A DNA stretch of 15,464 nucleotides from JBDSLU01 sp039916225 (GCA_039916225.1 JBDSLU010000411.1:1-15464), one strand, 5' to 3'; shown: positions 6,564-14,579, counted from the first letter of the stretch. A program made the numbers and translations. Notes: generated by a model not told the origin, from the letters alone.

Positions 6564-7712
6564 GTGCCGACACAGGGCTGGGAGCGATGGCGTCTGGTCG
6601 GCGTGGCCCTCGGGCTGCTGGCCGCGGCCGCCGCGAGCCCCGCCTGCCGTCGCGAACCGGCGGCCCCCGAACAGCCTCGAACGGCGCTCGCCTCGGCCGA
6701 TGTGGTCGCCCGCACGCGACGCGCGACGGTCATCGTCACCTCAGGCACCTGCCGCGGCTCGGGGTTCTTCGTCACCCCGACCCTCTTGCTGACCAACGCG
6801 CACGTGCTGTGCGCCGAGACGGCCGAAGTCCGCCTCGGTGACCACGTCGTGCCGGCCGCTGTGGTTCAGCTCGACGACGAGCTCGACGTGGCGCTCTTGC
6901 AGACGGAAGGCGGGACCGGCTCGCCGCTGCCACTGGCCGACGCACTGAGCGTTCGGGAGGGCGACGCGGTCGCGGCCGCGGGCGCCCCGGCCGACGAAGG
7001 CGAGACCGTGACCGTGGTCGCGGGTGCGGTCGCCCGGCCCGTCGTCCCCTTCTGGGGCGTCCTGCACATCGAGGCGGAACTGCCCTTGAGCCCTGGCAAC
7101 AGCGGCGGACCAATGGTCAACGCTCGCGGCGAGGTCGTCGGCGTCATCAGCAAGCGTCGCCGGCGTGACGGGCGGAGCTGGGCACTGGCGGTCCCGATCA
7201 ACTACGTGTCGAGTTGGCTGCCGGCCGGCGTCGGCGTCGTCAACCGTGAGTGGGACAAGCGGCTGGCCGCGACCTCCGACGACGACGATCCCGATCTGCA
7301 ACGCTTCCAATCGGCGCTGCGGCAGCCGATGCTGCTCGGCGCCCACTACCTGCCCGTGTCGGCCGGCGGCGGAAACGCGAGACAGCTGCTGGTGTTCGTC
7401 GTCGCCGCCCCAGAGGCCCCGGCGCGCGGCCTCTCCGAACTGACGATTCAGCTGACCTGCGGCGACACCACACCGGTGCCGACACGGCTGTCGGCGTGGG
7501 TGGCGATCGATCAGCCGCTCGAACGCACGATGCGGATCGACGTGACCGCGCTGCGCCCGTTCCTGGCCTGGGCCCGCAAGCGCGCCCACGCCAACGGACT
7601 GGCGCTGGCGACCGGAGATGCCAGCGCCGCGGGCGAACCGGTCGACTGCCCCGGGCGGCGCCTCGCCCTGCTCGATGGCGCCACGGTCACCGACAGCATC
7701 GCCATCGAATAG
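6564..7712 (+). CDS. Exported trypsin-like serine protease with an unassigned C-terminal domain
   Basis: This 382-residue protein has an N-terminal hydrophobic segment (about 11-27) followed by Cys28. The context SPAC is a poor lipobox, so lipoprotein or plain secretion is open. A chymotrypsin-fold protease of the HtrA/DegP kind follows at about 47-220, with an intact triad: His80 in TNAHV, Asp108 in LDVALL and Ser180 in GNSGGP. There is no PDZ domain. Residues about 221-382 form a domain I do not recognise; it includes an acidic stretch (DDDDPDLQ) and two Cys, in LTCGD and VDCPG. It may bind ligand or substrate. The GTG start follows from the frame: the nearest upstream in-frame stop is at 6525 and no ATG or GTG lies between. 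An ATG at 6562 belongs to a short shadow frame. The gene begins 85 bp after the glycosylase. Confidence 0.86.
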   Translation: MPTQGWERWRLVGVALGLLAAAAASPACRREPAAPEQPRTALASADVVARTRRATVIVTSGTCRGSGFFVTPTLLLTNAHVLCAETAEVRLGDHVVPAAVVQLDDELDVALLQTEGGTGSPLPLADALSVREGDAVAAAGAPADEGETVTVVAGAVARPVVPFWGVLHIEAELPLSPGNSGGPMVNARGEVVGVISKRRRRDGRSWALAVPINYVSSWLPAGVGVVNREWDKRLAATSDDDDPDLQRFQSALRQPMLLGAHYLPVSAGGGNARQLLVFVVAAPEAPARGLSELTIQLTCGDTTPVPTRLSAWVAIDQPLERTMRIDVTALRPFLAWARKRAHANGLALATGDASAAGEPVDCPGRRLALLDGATVTDSIAIE

Positions 7713-7715
7713 GGC

Positions 7716-7736
7716 GACGGCGGCCCGCCGCGTCCG
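7716..7736. terminator. Weak hairpin between convergent genes
   Basis: The 27-bp gap between the stop codons of the protease and the esterase holds CGGCG-GCC-CGCCG (7718-7730), with further partial pairing outside it. It could act as a terminator for both strands because the genes converge here. There is no T-run and the loop is only 3 bases, so support is slight. Confidence 0.2.
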
Positions 7737-7739
7737 TCG

Positions 7740-9290
7740 TCACCAGGTGTCGGTACGGAATGGCGACGCGGGCAGGCCTTCCTTGTTGCGCAGGCTCGTG
7801 ACCGGATCGTCCTCCCAGCCGTAGCGCACCGAGACCGGTGCGGCGACGTCGGGGCTGGAGACCACGATCGTGTCGCCATCGACGACGACGACCGCCGGCT
7901 TGAACGAGCCGTCGACGCCGGCGACGATGAAGCCGGTGCCCCTGCCCTGTCCCGCGGCAGCATCGAGCGCCAGGCCGCCGCCGACGTGGCTGAAGCGGAC
8001 GCGGACGCGGCTGCCTTCGATGGTCATGCCCTCGTAGAGCGGTCCCGAGTACTCGACACGCTCGCCGTAGGCGACGGCACGGGCCGCCAGCGCCAGGCGT
8101 CGGCCGACCTCCTGCTTGTTGAGCGGATGGATGTCGAGCGGGTTGCCGATGTCGATCGCCGAGGCCATCGCCGTGTTGGGCAGGGCGAGCGTCAACCGCT
8201 GCGCCTCGCGGACCTCGGCCCACCAGGTCGCGCCCGGATTGGGCGGGTTCTGGCGGAAGTTGGCCAGCTGCACGAAGAGGAACGGCAGGTCGCCACGATT
8301 GAAGGCGCGGCGCCAGTCCTGGATCATCGCCGTCATCAGCCGCTGGTAGTCCCAGGCGCGCAAGGCGTTGGTCTCGCCCTGGTACCAGAGCACGCCGCGG
8401 ATGGCGAACGACGTGATCGGCGCGATCATCGCGTTCCACAACGTCGCCGGCCGGTGCGGATCCTCGGGCCCGCCGCGGGGCGCCGGCATGCCCGGCATCG
8501 GCGTCTCGGGTTTCGGGTTCGCCGCCTGCCACGCCTTGAGCGCCTCGTTCCAGATCGGCAGCCGCCGCTCGTAGCCGTAGCGTTGCGACGGGTACTCACC
8601 CTCGATGCGGCGGTACTGCGCCAGCAGCGGCGCCAGCGCCGGATCCTCGGCCAGCACGTCGCGGCGCGTCCACGCCTCGGCCGGCGTCCCGCCCCACGAG
8701 CTGTGGATGAAACCGATCGGGACGTTCTTCGTCTTCTGCAGCTCGCGCGAGAAGAAGTAGCCGACGGCCGAGAAGTGCGGAATGCTCGCCGGCGTGGCGA
8801 CCATCCAGGTCGGCGCGTCGTCCATCGGCGTCACGTCGTCCTTGGGTTCGAGCGAGGTGACGCGCTTGACCGAGAACAGCCGGATGCGCGGCTGATCGGC
8901 CGCCGCGATCTCCTTGTCGGCGTCCTGCGCCTGGCGCACTTCCCACTGCATGTTCGACTGGCCCGAGCCGATCCAGACCTCGCCGATCAGGACGTCGGTG
9001 AATCGCTTGGACGCGGTGGCGCCGGCCACCACGAGCTCGTCGGGACCGCCGGCGGTCTCCGGCGCGAGCGTGACGCGCCAGCGGCCGGCGGCATCGGCGG
9101 TGGTCGACACCCGCTGGGCGCGCAGCCGCACCTCGATCTTCTCGCTCGGCGCCGCCCAGCCCCAGACGCCGAGAGGCATCTGCTGCTGCAGCACCATGTG
9201 GTCGGAGAAGATCGCGGGTAGCCGCGGATCGGCCGCGGCCGGCGCCGCGGCCAGGAGCAGCAGGAGGACAATGGGCCACGCTCGTTGCAT
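7740..9290 (-). CDS. Exported sialate O-acetylesterase-type SGNH hydrolase
   Basis: This 516-residue protein has a clean signal peptide (residues 1-20, ending AAAPAAA before DPRLP). It matches the bacterial sialate O-acetylesterase family, which removes acetyl groups from sialic acids or other acetylated sugars and often from plant polysaccharides. Motifs in order: IFSDHMVLQQQMPLGVWGWA (27-46), the catalytic serine block GSGQSNMQW with Ser112 (108-116), SSWGGTPAEAW (197-207), VLWYQGETNA (300-309) and the Asp/His block LDIHPL with Asp386 and His388. All key residues are present, so activity is likely. The C-terminal part (about 410-516) is beta-rich and typical of the family. Substrate cannot be told from sequence, and no sialic acid or xylan genes are near. 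The start is set by the signal peptide; the 94-codon open extension upstream reads through the thioredoxin gene. Confidence 0.93.
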   Translation of the reverse strand: MQRAWPIVLLLLLAAAPAAADPRLPAIFSDHMVLQQQMPLGVWGWAAPSEKIEVRLRAQRVSTTADAAGRWRVTLAPETAGGPDELVVAGATASKRFTDVLIGEVWIGSGQSNMQWEVRQAQDADKEIAAADQPRIRLFSVKRVTSLEPKDDVTPMDDAPTWMVATPASIPHFSAVGYFFSRELQKTKNVPIGFIHSSWGGTPAEAWTRRDVLAEDPALAPLLAQYRRIEGEYPSQRYGYERRLPIWNEALKAWQAANPKPETPMPGMPAPRGGPEDPHRPATLWNAMIAPITSFAIRGVLWYQGETNALRAWDYQRLMTAMIQDWRRAFNRGDLPFLFVQLANFRQNPPNPGATWWAEVREAQRLTLALPNTAMASAIDIGNPLDIHPLNKQEVGRRLALAARAVAYGERVEYSGPLYEGMTIEGSRVRVRFSHVGGGLALDAAAGQGRGTGFIVAGVDGSFKPAVVVVDGDTIVVSSPDVAAPVSVRYGWEDDPVTSLRNKEGLPASPFRTDTW

Positions 9291-9298
9291 GGCCGCGC

Positions 9299-9304
9299 AT
9301 TCTA
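9299..9304 (-). promoter_or_regulatory. -10 element (TAGAAT) of the esterase gene
   Basis: TAGAAT on the minus strand ends 8 bases before the esterase ATG, in the 55-bp gap after the thioredoxin gene. It matches TATAAT at five of six positions and is the best single hexamer in the window. It is preceded by CGA, not TGn, and no TTGACA-like -35 is seen at 16-18 bases. There is no Shine-Dalgarno sequence, so a near-leaderless transcript is likely and the esterase may be its own unit. Confidence 0.45.
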
Positions 9305-9345
9305 TCGGGTTTGCGGATCGGCGGCCCGCTTTACCGCCGGCGCGC

Positions 9346-10506
9346 TCAGCGCGGTGCGGGAACCGGCTTCGGCGCGGCGAGCGCCTTGTCGACGGCGGCG
9401 GTGAAGGCCTCGAGCGGCAGCGCGCCGACGAGCGGCGTGCCGTTGATGAAGAACGTCGGCGTGCCGTCGACGCCGACCTTGGCGGCTTCGGCCTGGTCCC
9501 GTTCGAGGGCCGCCTGCGACTGGGGCCCGTCGAGGTCGGCGGTGAACTTGGCGCGGTCGAGGCCGAGCGCACCGGCGTGGGCGAGGAGCGTCTCGCGGTC
9601 CATCGTGCGCTGGTTGGCGAAAATCCGGTCGTGCATCTCCCAGAACTTGCCCTGCTGCTGCGCCGCGAACGCCGCCCGGTGCGCCAGCGGCGCCGCCGTG
9701 TGGCCCTCGATCGGGCTGTGCTTGAAGAGGAGGCGCACCTTGCCCGGGTACCGCTCGAGCAACTGCGTCAGCGTCGGGTTGGCGCGGAAGCAGAAGCCGC
9801 ACTGGAAGTCCGAGAACTCGACGATCGTCACCGGCGCGTCGGCGGCACCCCGGACGGGCGCGCCGGTCAGGTCGAGCGCGGTCGGCGCCAGCGGCGCCGG
9901 TCCGGATCCATCCCCACCGGCAATCAGGTTCTTGATCAGGGTGTTGAGGACCGCCGGCGGCGGCACGCCGTTGCCGCGACGGCCGTTGATGAACAGCGTG
10001 AGCGTGCCGGTCGTCCCCAGCGCCTTGGCCTCGAGCACGTCGCGAGCGACGATGGCGCGATGGGTGCGCGCCCGGAGCGCCTCGGCAAACGCTTTGTCAT
10101 CGAGCTTCAGGGTGCGGGCGTAGCCGATCAGCTGCTCGGACTCGAGCTTGGCCGGGTTGGCCGCCAGGAGATCGTGCATCTCCCAGAACTTGCCCTGCCG
10201 GCCGGCCTCGACCGCGGCCTCGTGGGCGAGCAGCGCCTTCTCGTCCTCGGGCCCCGGATTGTGCTTGAAGACGAACTGGACGTCGTTGGGGAACTCGTCG
10301 CGGACGGCCTTCAGGGCCGGCTCGAGGCCGGCGCAGGTCGCGCAGGCGAAATCCGAGAAGACGAGGATGACGACCTTGGCGTCGACCGGGCCGCGAACCG
10401 GCGCGGCGCCGAGCGGCGTCGCCGCCGGCGACTGGGCAGCCTTGCAGGCGACCGGAGCGACGAGCAGCGTCGCGAGGGCGAGGAGCGGCAGGAGACGGTG
10501 ACGCAT
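9346..10506 (-). CDS. Exported two-domain DsbA-like thioredoxin protein
   Basis: This 386-residue protein has an N-terminal hydrophobic signal (about 4-20) with Cys21 after PVA, a weak lipobox. It carries two DsbA/DsbC-like thioredoxin folds in tandem (thioredoxin_4 type). Domain 1 (about 34-195) has FSDFACATC with CATC at 55-58. Domain 2 (about 215-375) has FSDFQCGFC with CGFC at 236-239. Both share FKH and GKFWEMHD, so they arose by duplication. The cis-Pro loop of domain 2 is normal (GTPTFFING, Pro350). In domain 1 it reads GTLTLFING, with Leu169 in place of the proline. A role in thiol oxidation or isomerisation of exported proteins is expected from the family; domain 1 may have altered substrate handling. 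The gene follows the ADOP permease after 51 bp and is in turn followed by the esterase. Confidence 0.9.
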   Translation of the reverse strand: MRHRLLPLLALATLLVAPVACKAAQSPAATPLGAAPVRGPVDAKVVILVFSDFACATCAGLEPALKAVRDEFPNDVQFVFKHNPGPEDEKALLAHEAAVEAGRQGKFWEMHDLLAANPAKLESEQLIGYARTLKLDDKAFAEALRARTHRAIVARDVLEAKALGTTGTLTLFINGRRGNGVPPPAVLNTLIKNLIAGGDGSGPAPLAPTALDLTGAPVRGAADAPVTIVEFSDFQCGFCFRANPTLTQLLERYPGKVRLLFKHSPIEGHTAAPLAHRAAFAAQQQGKFWEMHDRIFANQRTMDRETLLAHAGALGLDRAKFTADLDGPQSQAALERDQAEAAKVGVDGTPTFFINGTPLVGALPLEAFTAAVDKALAAPKPVPAPR

Positions 10507-10513
10507 CCTCGCC

Positions 10514-10522
10514 AGTAGACCA
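10514..10522 (-). promoter_or_regulatory. Possible extended -10 element (TGG-TCTACT) of the thioredoxin gene
   Basis: TGGTCTACT on the minus strand ends 7 bases before the ATG at 10506, in the 51-bp gap after the ADOP gene. The hexamer matches TATAAT at four of six positions and has the TGn extension. A GAGG directly abuts the ATG, too close to serve as a normal Shine-Dalgarno sequence. Spacing and form agree with the sites before the DUF697-like gene and the esterase. Confidence 0.35.
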
Positions 10523-10557
10523 CAACGATGGCCGAGCCACGCTCTCGTGGCCTGCTC

Positions 10558-13056
10558 TTACTCCCGCAGCACCCGGGCCGGATCGATGCGCAGCGCGTGC
10601 AGGGCCGGACGCAGAGCGGCCAAGGCGGCGACGGTCAGCAGCGCGACGGACGGGATGGCCGCCATCGCCGGGCTGGTCGCGTGCACCTCGTAGACCAGGG
10701 CGCCGAGCGACCGCGCCAGCAGCACCGCTCCGGCCCAGCCGACCAGACCGCCGAGGCCGACCATCGCCAGCGAACCGGCCGTCGTCGTGCGCAGGACATG
10801 GGCCGCACGGGCGCCGATCGCCACCCGGATCCCGATCTCGCGCCGGCGCTGCATCACCGCATCGTCCAGGACGCCGTAGAGGCCGACGGCGGCCAGCAGC
10901 AGCGCCACTGCCGCGAAGAAGGTGCCCAACATCGACAGCAGACGCTCGCGCCTGGTCTGCAGGTCGACGAGCTCGCGCTGGGTCCGCACGCTGCGGACCA
11001 GCAGTGCGGGTTGTCGCGCGGCCAGCGTCCGTCGGAGCGCCGTCCCCAGCGCGCCGGGATCGGCCAATCCGGTGCGGACCACGAACGTGCCACCCCAGAC
11101 CGCCGCGGCCTGCCCCGTCGATTCGACGACCCGGAACGGCAGGAAGGCCGTCGGCTGGATCGCCCCGCGCAGCTCGCGATACCGCACGTTGGCGACGACG
11201 CCGACGATGGTGAAGTGTCCCGGCACGTTGGTGCGATCGAAGGTCCGGCCGACCGGGTCGACGCCGGCGAAGTAGGTGTCGGCGAACGCCTGGTTGACGA
11301 TGGCGGAGCCGGGCCGGGCATCGGCCGGCCCGAAGTCGCGACCGGCGACCAGCGACACGCGCATGGCGTCGAGCCAGCCGGGCGAGACGGACAGGAACGT
11401 CGAGAGCGTGCGTTCGGGAGCGCCGCCCGCGATTGCGATGAACCCGTTCGACGACTGCCCGCTGAGCAATGGGTAGGCGGCCATCGCGACCCGCTCCACG
11501 CCGGGAATGCTGGCCAGCGCGGCGCTCGCGTCGTCCCAGCCGGCGAGCGGCTGCGGGCTGCGGCTGAAGACGTCCACCAGCACCACGCCGTCGGCGGCGA
11601 ATCCCATCGGCTGATGCGCGATGCGGTCGAAGGTAGCGACGAACAGGGCGGCGAGCACCACGATCACGGCGCAGAAGGCCGACTGCACGGCGATGAGCAC
11701 CGGCGCGAGCCGTCGCCGGCGGTCATCGGCGCCGCCGCGAATCGCCGGCATGGGCCGGAGCGCCGCCGACCGCCACACCGGCGCCAGCCCGAACGACGCC
11801 GTGGCGACGAGCCCGAGGAGGCAGGCGAACGTCGCGACACGCCAGTCCGGCGCCAGGTCGAGCCGCACTGGCTCGGCGCCCCCGATCAGCTGCAGCACGT
11901 GACGGGTGGCCCAGGCCGCGAAGAGCCAGCCGACCACCGTGGCGAGCGTCGCGACGAGGAGGCTCTCGACGACGACCATCTGTACCAGCCGTCGTCGCCC
12001 CGCCCCGATCGCCGCGCGAAGGGCCAGCTCGCTGCCTCGCGCCGCCGTCTGAGCCGCCTGCAGCTGGGCGAGATTGACGCAGGCGATGCCGAGCACGAGG
12101 GCCACGAGCAGACCGAGCGCGAGCAGCGGCCGCCGGTACTCCTGCTGGAGCCCGGACACACCAGACGGGGCCGGGTCGATCGTCATCCGCTCGCTGAGAA
12201 AGCGCTGGACGAGCTCGGGACGGGTGCCACGCATGCCGCGCGACTTCTCCTCCCGGAACGCCACGAACACCGGCGTCAGCCGGTCGCGGAGCGACGGCGC
12301 CGAGACGCCCGGTTCGAGATGGACGAGGATGCGGATCCAGCTGTCGCCGATGTCGGTGACCGCCCGATTCATCGCCGTCGGCAGGAAGACGTCCGTGACG
12401 GTGCCGGTCTCGGTGCCGGCGAATCCCGGCTGGACGACGCCGACGATGGTGAAGGCGGCCGCGCCGACGCGCACGGTCCGGCCGATGGCTCCAGGATCCC
12501 CGCCGAGGCGACGCCGCCAGTAATCGTGCGTGATCAGCGCCACCGGATGGGCGCCGGGGGTGCGGTCGTCGGCGTCGGTGAACAGCCGGCCCGCCGCCGG
12601 TCGCAGCCCGAAACGGGTGAACAGCGCTCCGGAGACGTATTGGACCGAGGCCGTCTCGAGCTCGGCGTCGGAGCGATAGGTCACATCCAGCCGCTCGGCC
12701 GGCGACGCCGCCAGCAACTCGGCCTGCGGCCGCGCCGCGTCACGCAGCCGGGCGAACAGCGGGTACTCGTAGGCGCCAATCCAGCGCGGCTGGCCATTGG
12801 CGTCCTGCGAAAGGTGCGAGATGACGTGGAGCCGGTCGGCCCCGCCGATCGGCAACGGGCGGAAGAGCAGGCCGTCGGTGAGCTGAAAGGCCGCGAGGCA
12901 GGCGCCCATCGCCAGCCCGAGCGAGATGATCGCGGCGGCGGTGGCCAGCTTGCGGCGCAGCAGTTGCCGGCCGGCGTACCAGGCGTCGTCGGCGACCGAG
13001 GCGGCCCACGAGGCGCGCGCGAACGTTGGAGGCATGCCGCCGCTTGGACGCGACAT
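10558..13056 (-). CDS. ADOP-type permease (two MacB_PCD/FtsX modules)
   Basis: This 832-residue membrane protein contains two copies of the MacB periplasmic core plus FtsX permease arrangement. Hydrophobic segments lie near 37-58, 309-331, 361-383, 406-427, 451-473, 708-730, 761-781 and 797-815. Core domains lie between the first and second segments and between 473 and 708. FtsX signatures appear twice, ELALRAAIGAGRRRLVQM (343-360) and REIGIRVAIGARAAHVLR (739-756). The C-terminus, LRIDPARVLRE, is typical of the family. This is the pattern of acidobacterial duplicated orphan permeases, which usually stand without an ABC ATPase, as here. Transport of a specific substrate is not known. The PadR-type regulator seen beside some ADOP genes is absent. 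The start is uncertain: ATGs at 13056 and 13035 are both possible and neither has a Shine-Dalgarno sequence. The open frame up to 13482 overlaps lpd and is a shadow. Confidence 0.92.
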   Translation of the reverse strand: MSRPSGGMPPTFARASWAASVADDAWYAGRQLLRRKLATAAAIISLGLAMGACLAAFQLTDGLLFRPLPIGGADRLHVISHLSQDANGQPRWIGAYEYPLFARLRDAARPQAELLAASPAERLDVTYRSDAELETASVQYVSGALFTRFGLRPAAGRLFTDADDRTPGAHPVALITHDYWRRRLGGDPGAIGRTVRVGAAAFTIVGVVQPGFAGTETGTVTDVFLPTAMNRAVTDIGDSWIRILVHLEPGVSAPSLRDRLTPVFVAFREEKSRGMRGTRPELVQRFLSERMTIDPAPSGVSGLQQEYRRPLLALGLLVALVLGIACVNLAQLQAAQTAARGSELALRAAIGAGRRRLVQMVVVESLLVATLATVVGWLFAAWATRHVLQLIGGAEPVRLDLAPDWRVATFACLLGLVATASFGLAPVWRSAALRPMPAIRGGADDRRRRLAPVLIAVQSAFCAVIVVLAALFVATFDRIAHQPMGFAADGVVLVDVFSRSPQPLAGWDDASAALASIPGVERVAMAAYPLLSGQSSNGFIAIAGGAPERTLSTFLSVSPGWLDAMRVSLVAGRDFGPADARPGSAIVNQAFADTYFAGVDPVGRTFDRTNVPGHFTIVGVVANVRYRELRGAIQPTAFLPFRVVESTGQAAAVWGGTFVVRTGLADPGALGTALRRTLAARQPALLVRSVRTQRELVDLQTRRERLLSMLGTFFAAVALLLAAVGLYGVLDDAVMQRRREIGIRVAIGARAAHVLRTTTAGSLAMVGLGGLVGWAGAVLLARSLGALVYEVHATSPAMAAIPSVALLTVAALAALRPALHALRIDPARVLRE

Positions 13057-13102
13057 GCGCGGCCAGGGTTGGCGTGACCGGATGGCCTCGAGGGGTCGGC
13101 GC

Positions 13103-13130
13103 CGACAGGTCGGCGGCGACAGGTCGGCGG
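13103..13130. repeat. Two tandem copies of a 14-bp unit between lpd and the ADOP gene
   Basis: The unit CGACAGGTCGGCGG occurs twice without a gap (13103-13116 and 13117-13130), with a partial copy, GGTCGGCG, at 13094-13101. The first copy, with the C before it, forms CCGAC-AG-GTCGG; the second lacks the outer C and forms CGAC-AG-GTCG. The repeat sits in the 83-bp gap downstream of lpd and upstream of the permease start. It may be a protein-binding site, a folded RNA element between the two genes, or simple slippage. Confidence 0.7.
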
Positions 13131-13139
13131 CGGAGGGGC

Positions 13140-14558
13140 CTACTTCTTCTTCGGGCGGAAGACGTGCGTCGCGTGGCCGAAGAAGCCTTCGGCCGATTCC
13201 ATGACCGTCTCGGCGAGCGTCGGATGCGCGTGGATCGTCATGGCCAGGTCGGTGGCGACGGCCGCCATTTCGATCGCCAGCGTGCCCTCCGCGATCATCT
13301 CGCCGGCGCCGACGCCGACGATCCCGACGCCGAGCACCCGCTCGGTCTTCGGGTCGAAGATGATCTTGGTCAGCCCGTCGGTGCGGCCGATCGAGGTCGC
13401 GCGCCCGGACGCTCCCCACGGGAACTTGGCCACTTCGTGCGGGATGCTGTCCCGCTTGGCTTCCTGCTCGGTGATCCCGCACCAGGCCAGCTCGGGATCG
13501 GTGAAAACGACGGCGGGAATCGCCCGCGGCTCGTAGGCCACCTTGTGGCCGGCGATGGCCTCGACGGCGATCTTCGCTTCGTAGGTCGCCTTGTGCGCCA
13601 GCATCGGCTCGCCGGCGACGTCGCCGATCGCGTACAGCGTCGGCTCGGCGGTGCGGCGCTGCGCGTCGACCTGGATGAAGCCCTTCTGGTCAACGACGAC
13701 GGTGGTCTTCTCGATGCCGGGCACGTGGCCGTTCGGCTTGCGGCCGATCGACACCAGGACCTTCTCGTAGACCTTCTCGCTCGTCGTCCCGTCGCCGTGC
13801 TCGAAGTTGACCTTCACGCCGCCCGGGTCGTCGACCATCTTGGCGACCTTGGTGTCGAGCATCACCGTCTCGCAGATCTGGCCGATGCGCTCGGCCAGAA
13901 TCTTGACCAGGTCGCGGTCCGCGGCGATCAGCAGGCCCGGGAGCATTTCGACCACGGATACCTTGGTGCCCAGCGCGGCGTAGACCGAGCCGAGTTCGAG
14001 ACCGATGTAGCCGCCGCCGATGACCAGCAGCGACTTCGGCACGTTCTTCAGCTCGAGGGCGCTGGTCGAATCGAGGACGCGATCGGCGCTGATCGTCAGG
14101 TTCGGCAGCGTCGCCGGCCGCGAGCCGGTGGCCAGGATGCCGATGTCGAAGGCGATCGTCTCTTCCCCGCCAGCGGTCAGCGCCACCGACACCGTCTTCG
14201 GATCGACGATGGTCGCCCGGCCCTGCACATAGCGGATCTTGCGGGTGCGCGTCAGGACCCCGGTGCCGCTGGTCATCTTGCTGACGACGCCGTCCTTGAA
14301 CGCGCGCAGCTTGTCGAGGTTGATGCGCGGCGCCGCGAACTCGACGCCGAACTGCGACGCATGGCGTGCCTCCTCGAGCACCTTGGCGACGTGCAGCAGC
14401 GCCTTCGACGGGATACAGCCGCGGTAGACGCAGACGCCGCCCGGGTTCTTCTCCTCGTCGATGAGGGTGACCTGCATGCCGAGATCGGCGGCCAGGAACG
14501 CGGCGGGATACCCACCGGGCCCAGCGCCGATGACCGTGACGTGTGTCGGGTTGGCCAT
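13140..14558 (-). CDS. lpdA: Dihydrolipoyl dehydrogenase (E3)
   Basis: E3 reoxidises the dihydrolipoyl groups of E2 with FAD and NAD+ in pyruvate or other 2-oxoacid dehydrogenase complexes. The 472-residue protein is of normal length. It has the FAD motif VIGAGPGGYPA (9-19) and the redox disulfide GGVCVYRGCIPSK with Cys43 and Cys48. The NAD motif is VIGGGYIGLELG (179-190) and the second FAD contact is YAIGDVAGEPMLAHKA (309-324). The C-terminal active-site pair is HAHPTLAE with His445 and Glu450. The VYR between the cysteines differs from the commoner LNV but keeps the spacing. The gene starts 21 bp after the E2 stop on the same strand, so both belong to one operon. No clear Shine-Dalgarno sequence precedes it. 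Confidence 0.96.
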   Translation of the reverse strand: MANPTHVTVIGAGPGGYPAAFLAADLGMQVTLIDEEKNPGGVCVYRGCIPSKALLHVAKVLEEARHASQFGVEFAAPRINLDKLRAFKDGVVSKMTSGTGVLTRTRKIRYVQGRATIVDPKTVSVALTAGGEETIAFDIGILATGSRPATLPNLTISADRVLDSTSALELKNVPKSLLVIGGGYIGLELGSVYAALGTKVSVVEMLPGLLIAADRDLVKILAERIGQICETVMLDTKVAKMVDDPGGVKVNFEHGDGTTSEKVYEKVLVSIGRKPNGHVPGIEKTTVVVDQKGFIQVDAQRRTAEPTLYAIGDVAGEPMLAHKATYEAKIAVEAIAGHKVAYEPRAIPAVVFTDPELAWCGITEQEAKRDSIPHEVAKFPWGASGRATSIGRTDGLTKIIFDPKTERVLGVGIVGVGAGEMIAEGTLAIEMAAVATDLAMTIHAHPTLAETVMESAEGFFGHATHVFRPKKK

Positions 14559-14579
14559 TACTGGGGAGCGCGCAGCAAC

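Noticed and set aside
9629..10198. Two separated identical 27-mers considered as CRISPR repeats or a mobile element scar
   Set aside because: Only two copies 543 bp apart, both in frame in duplicated domains of one gene. Domain duplication explains them.
10528..13077. An 849-codon open frame on the plus strand opposite the permease gene
   Set aside because: Its translation is rich in Arg, Gly, Asp and His with no domain or hydrophobic pattern, as expected of a GC-rich antisense shadow, while the minus strand encodes a clear permease.
13057..13482. A 142-residue N-terminal extension of the ADOP permease
   Set aside because: It overlaps lpd in another frame on the same strand and is Arg/Asp/Gly-rich. 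Family similarity begins only after the ATGs at 13056 and 13035.
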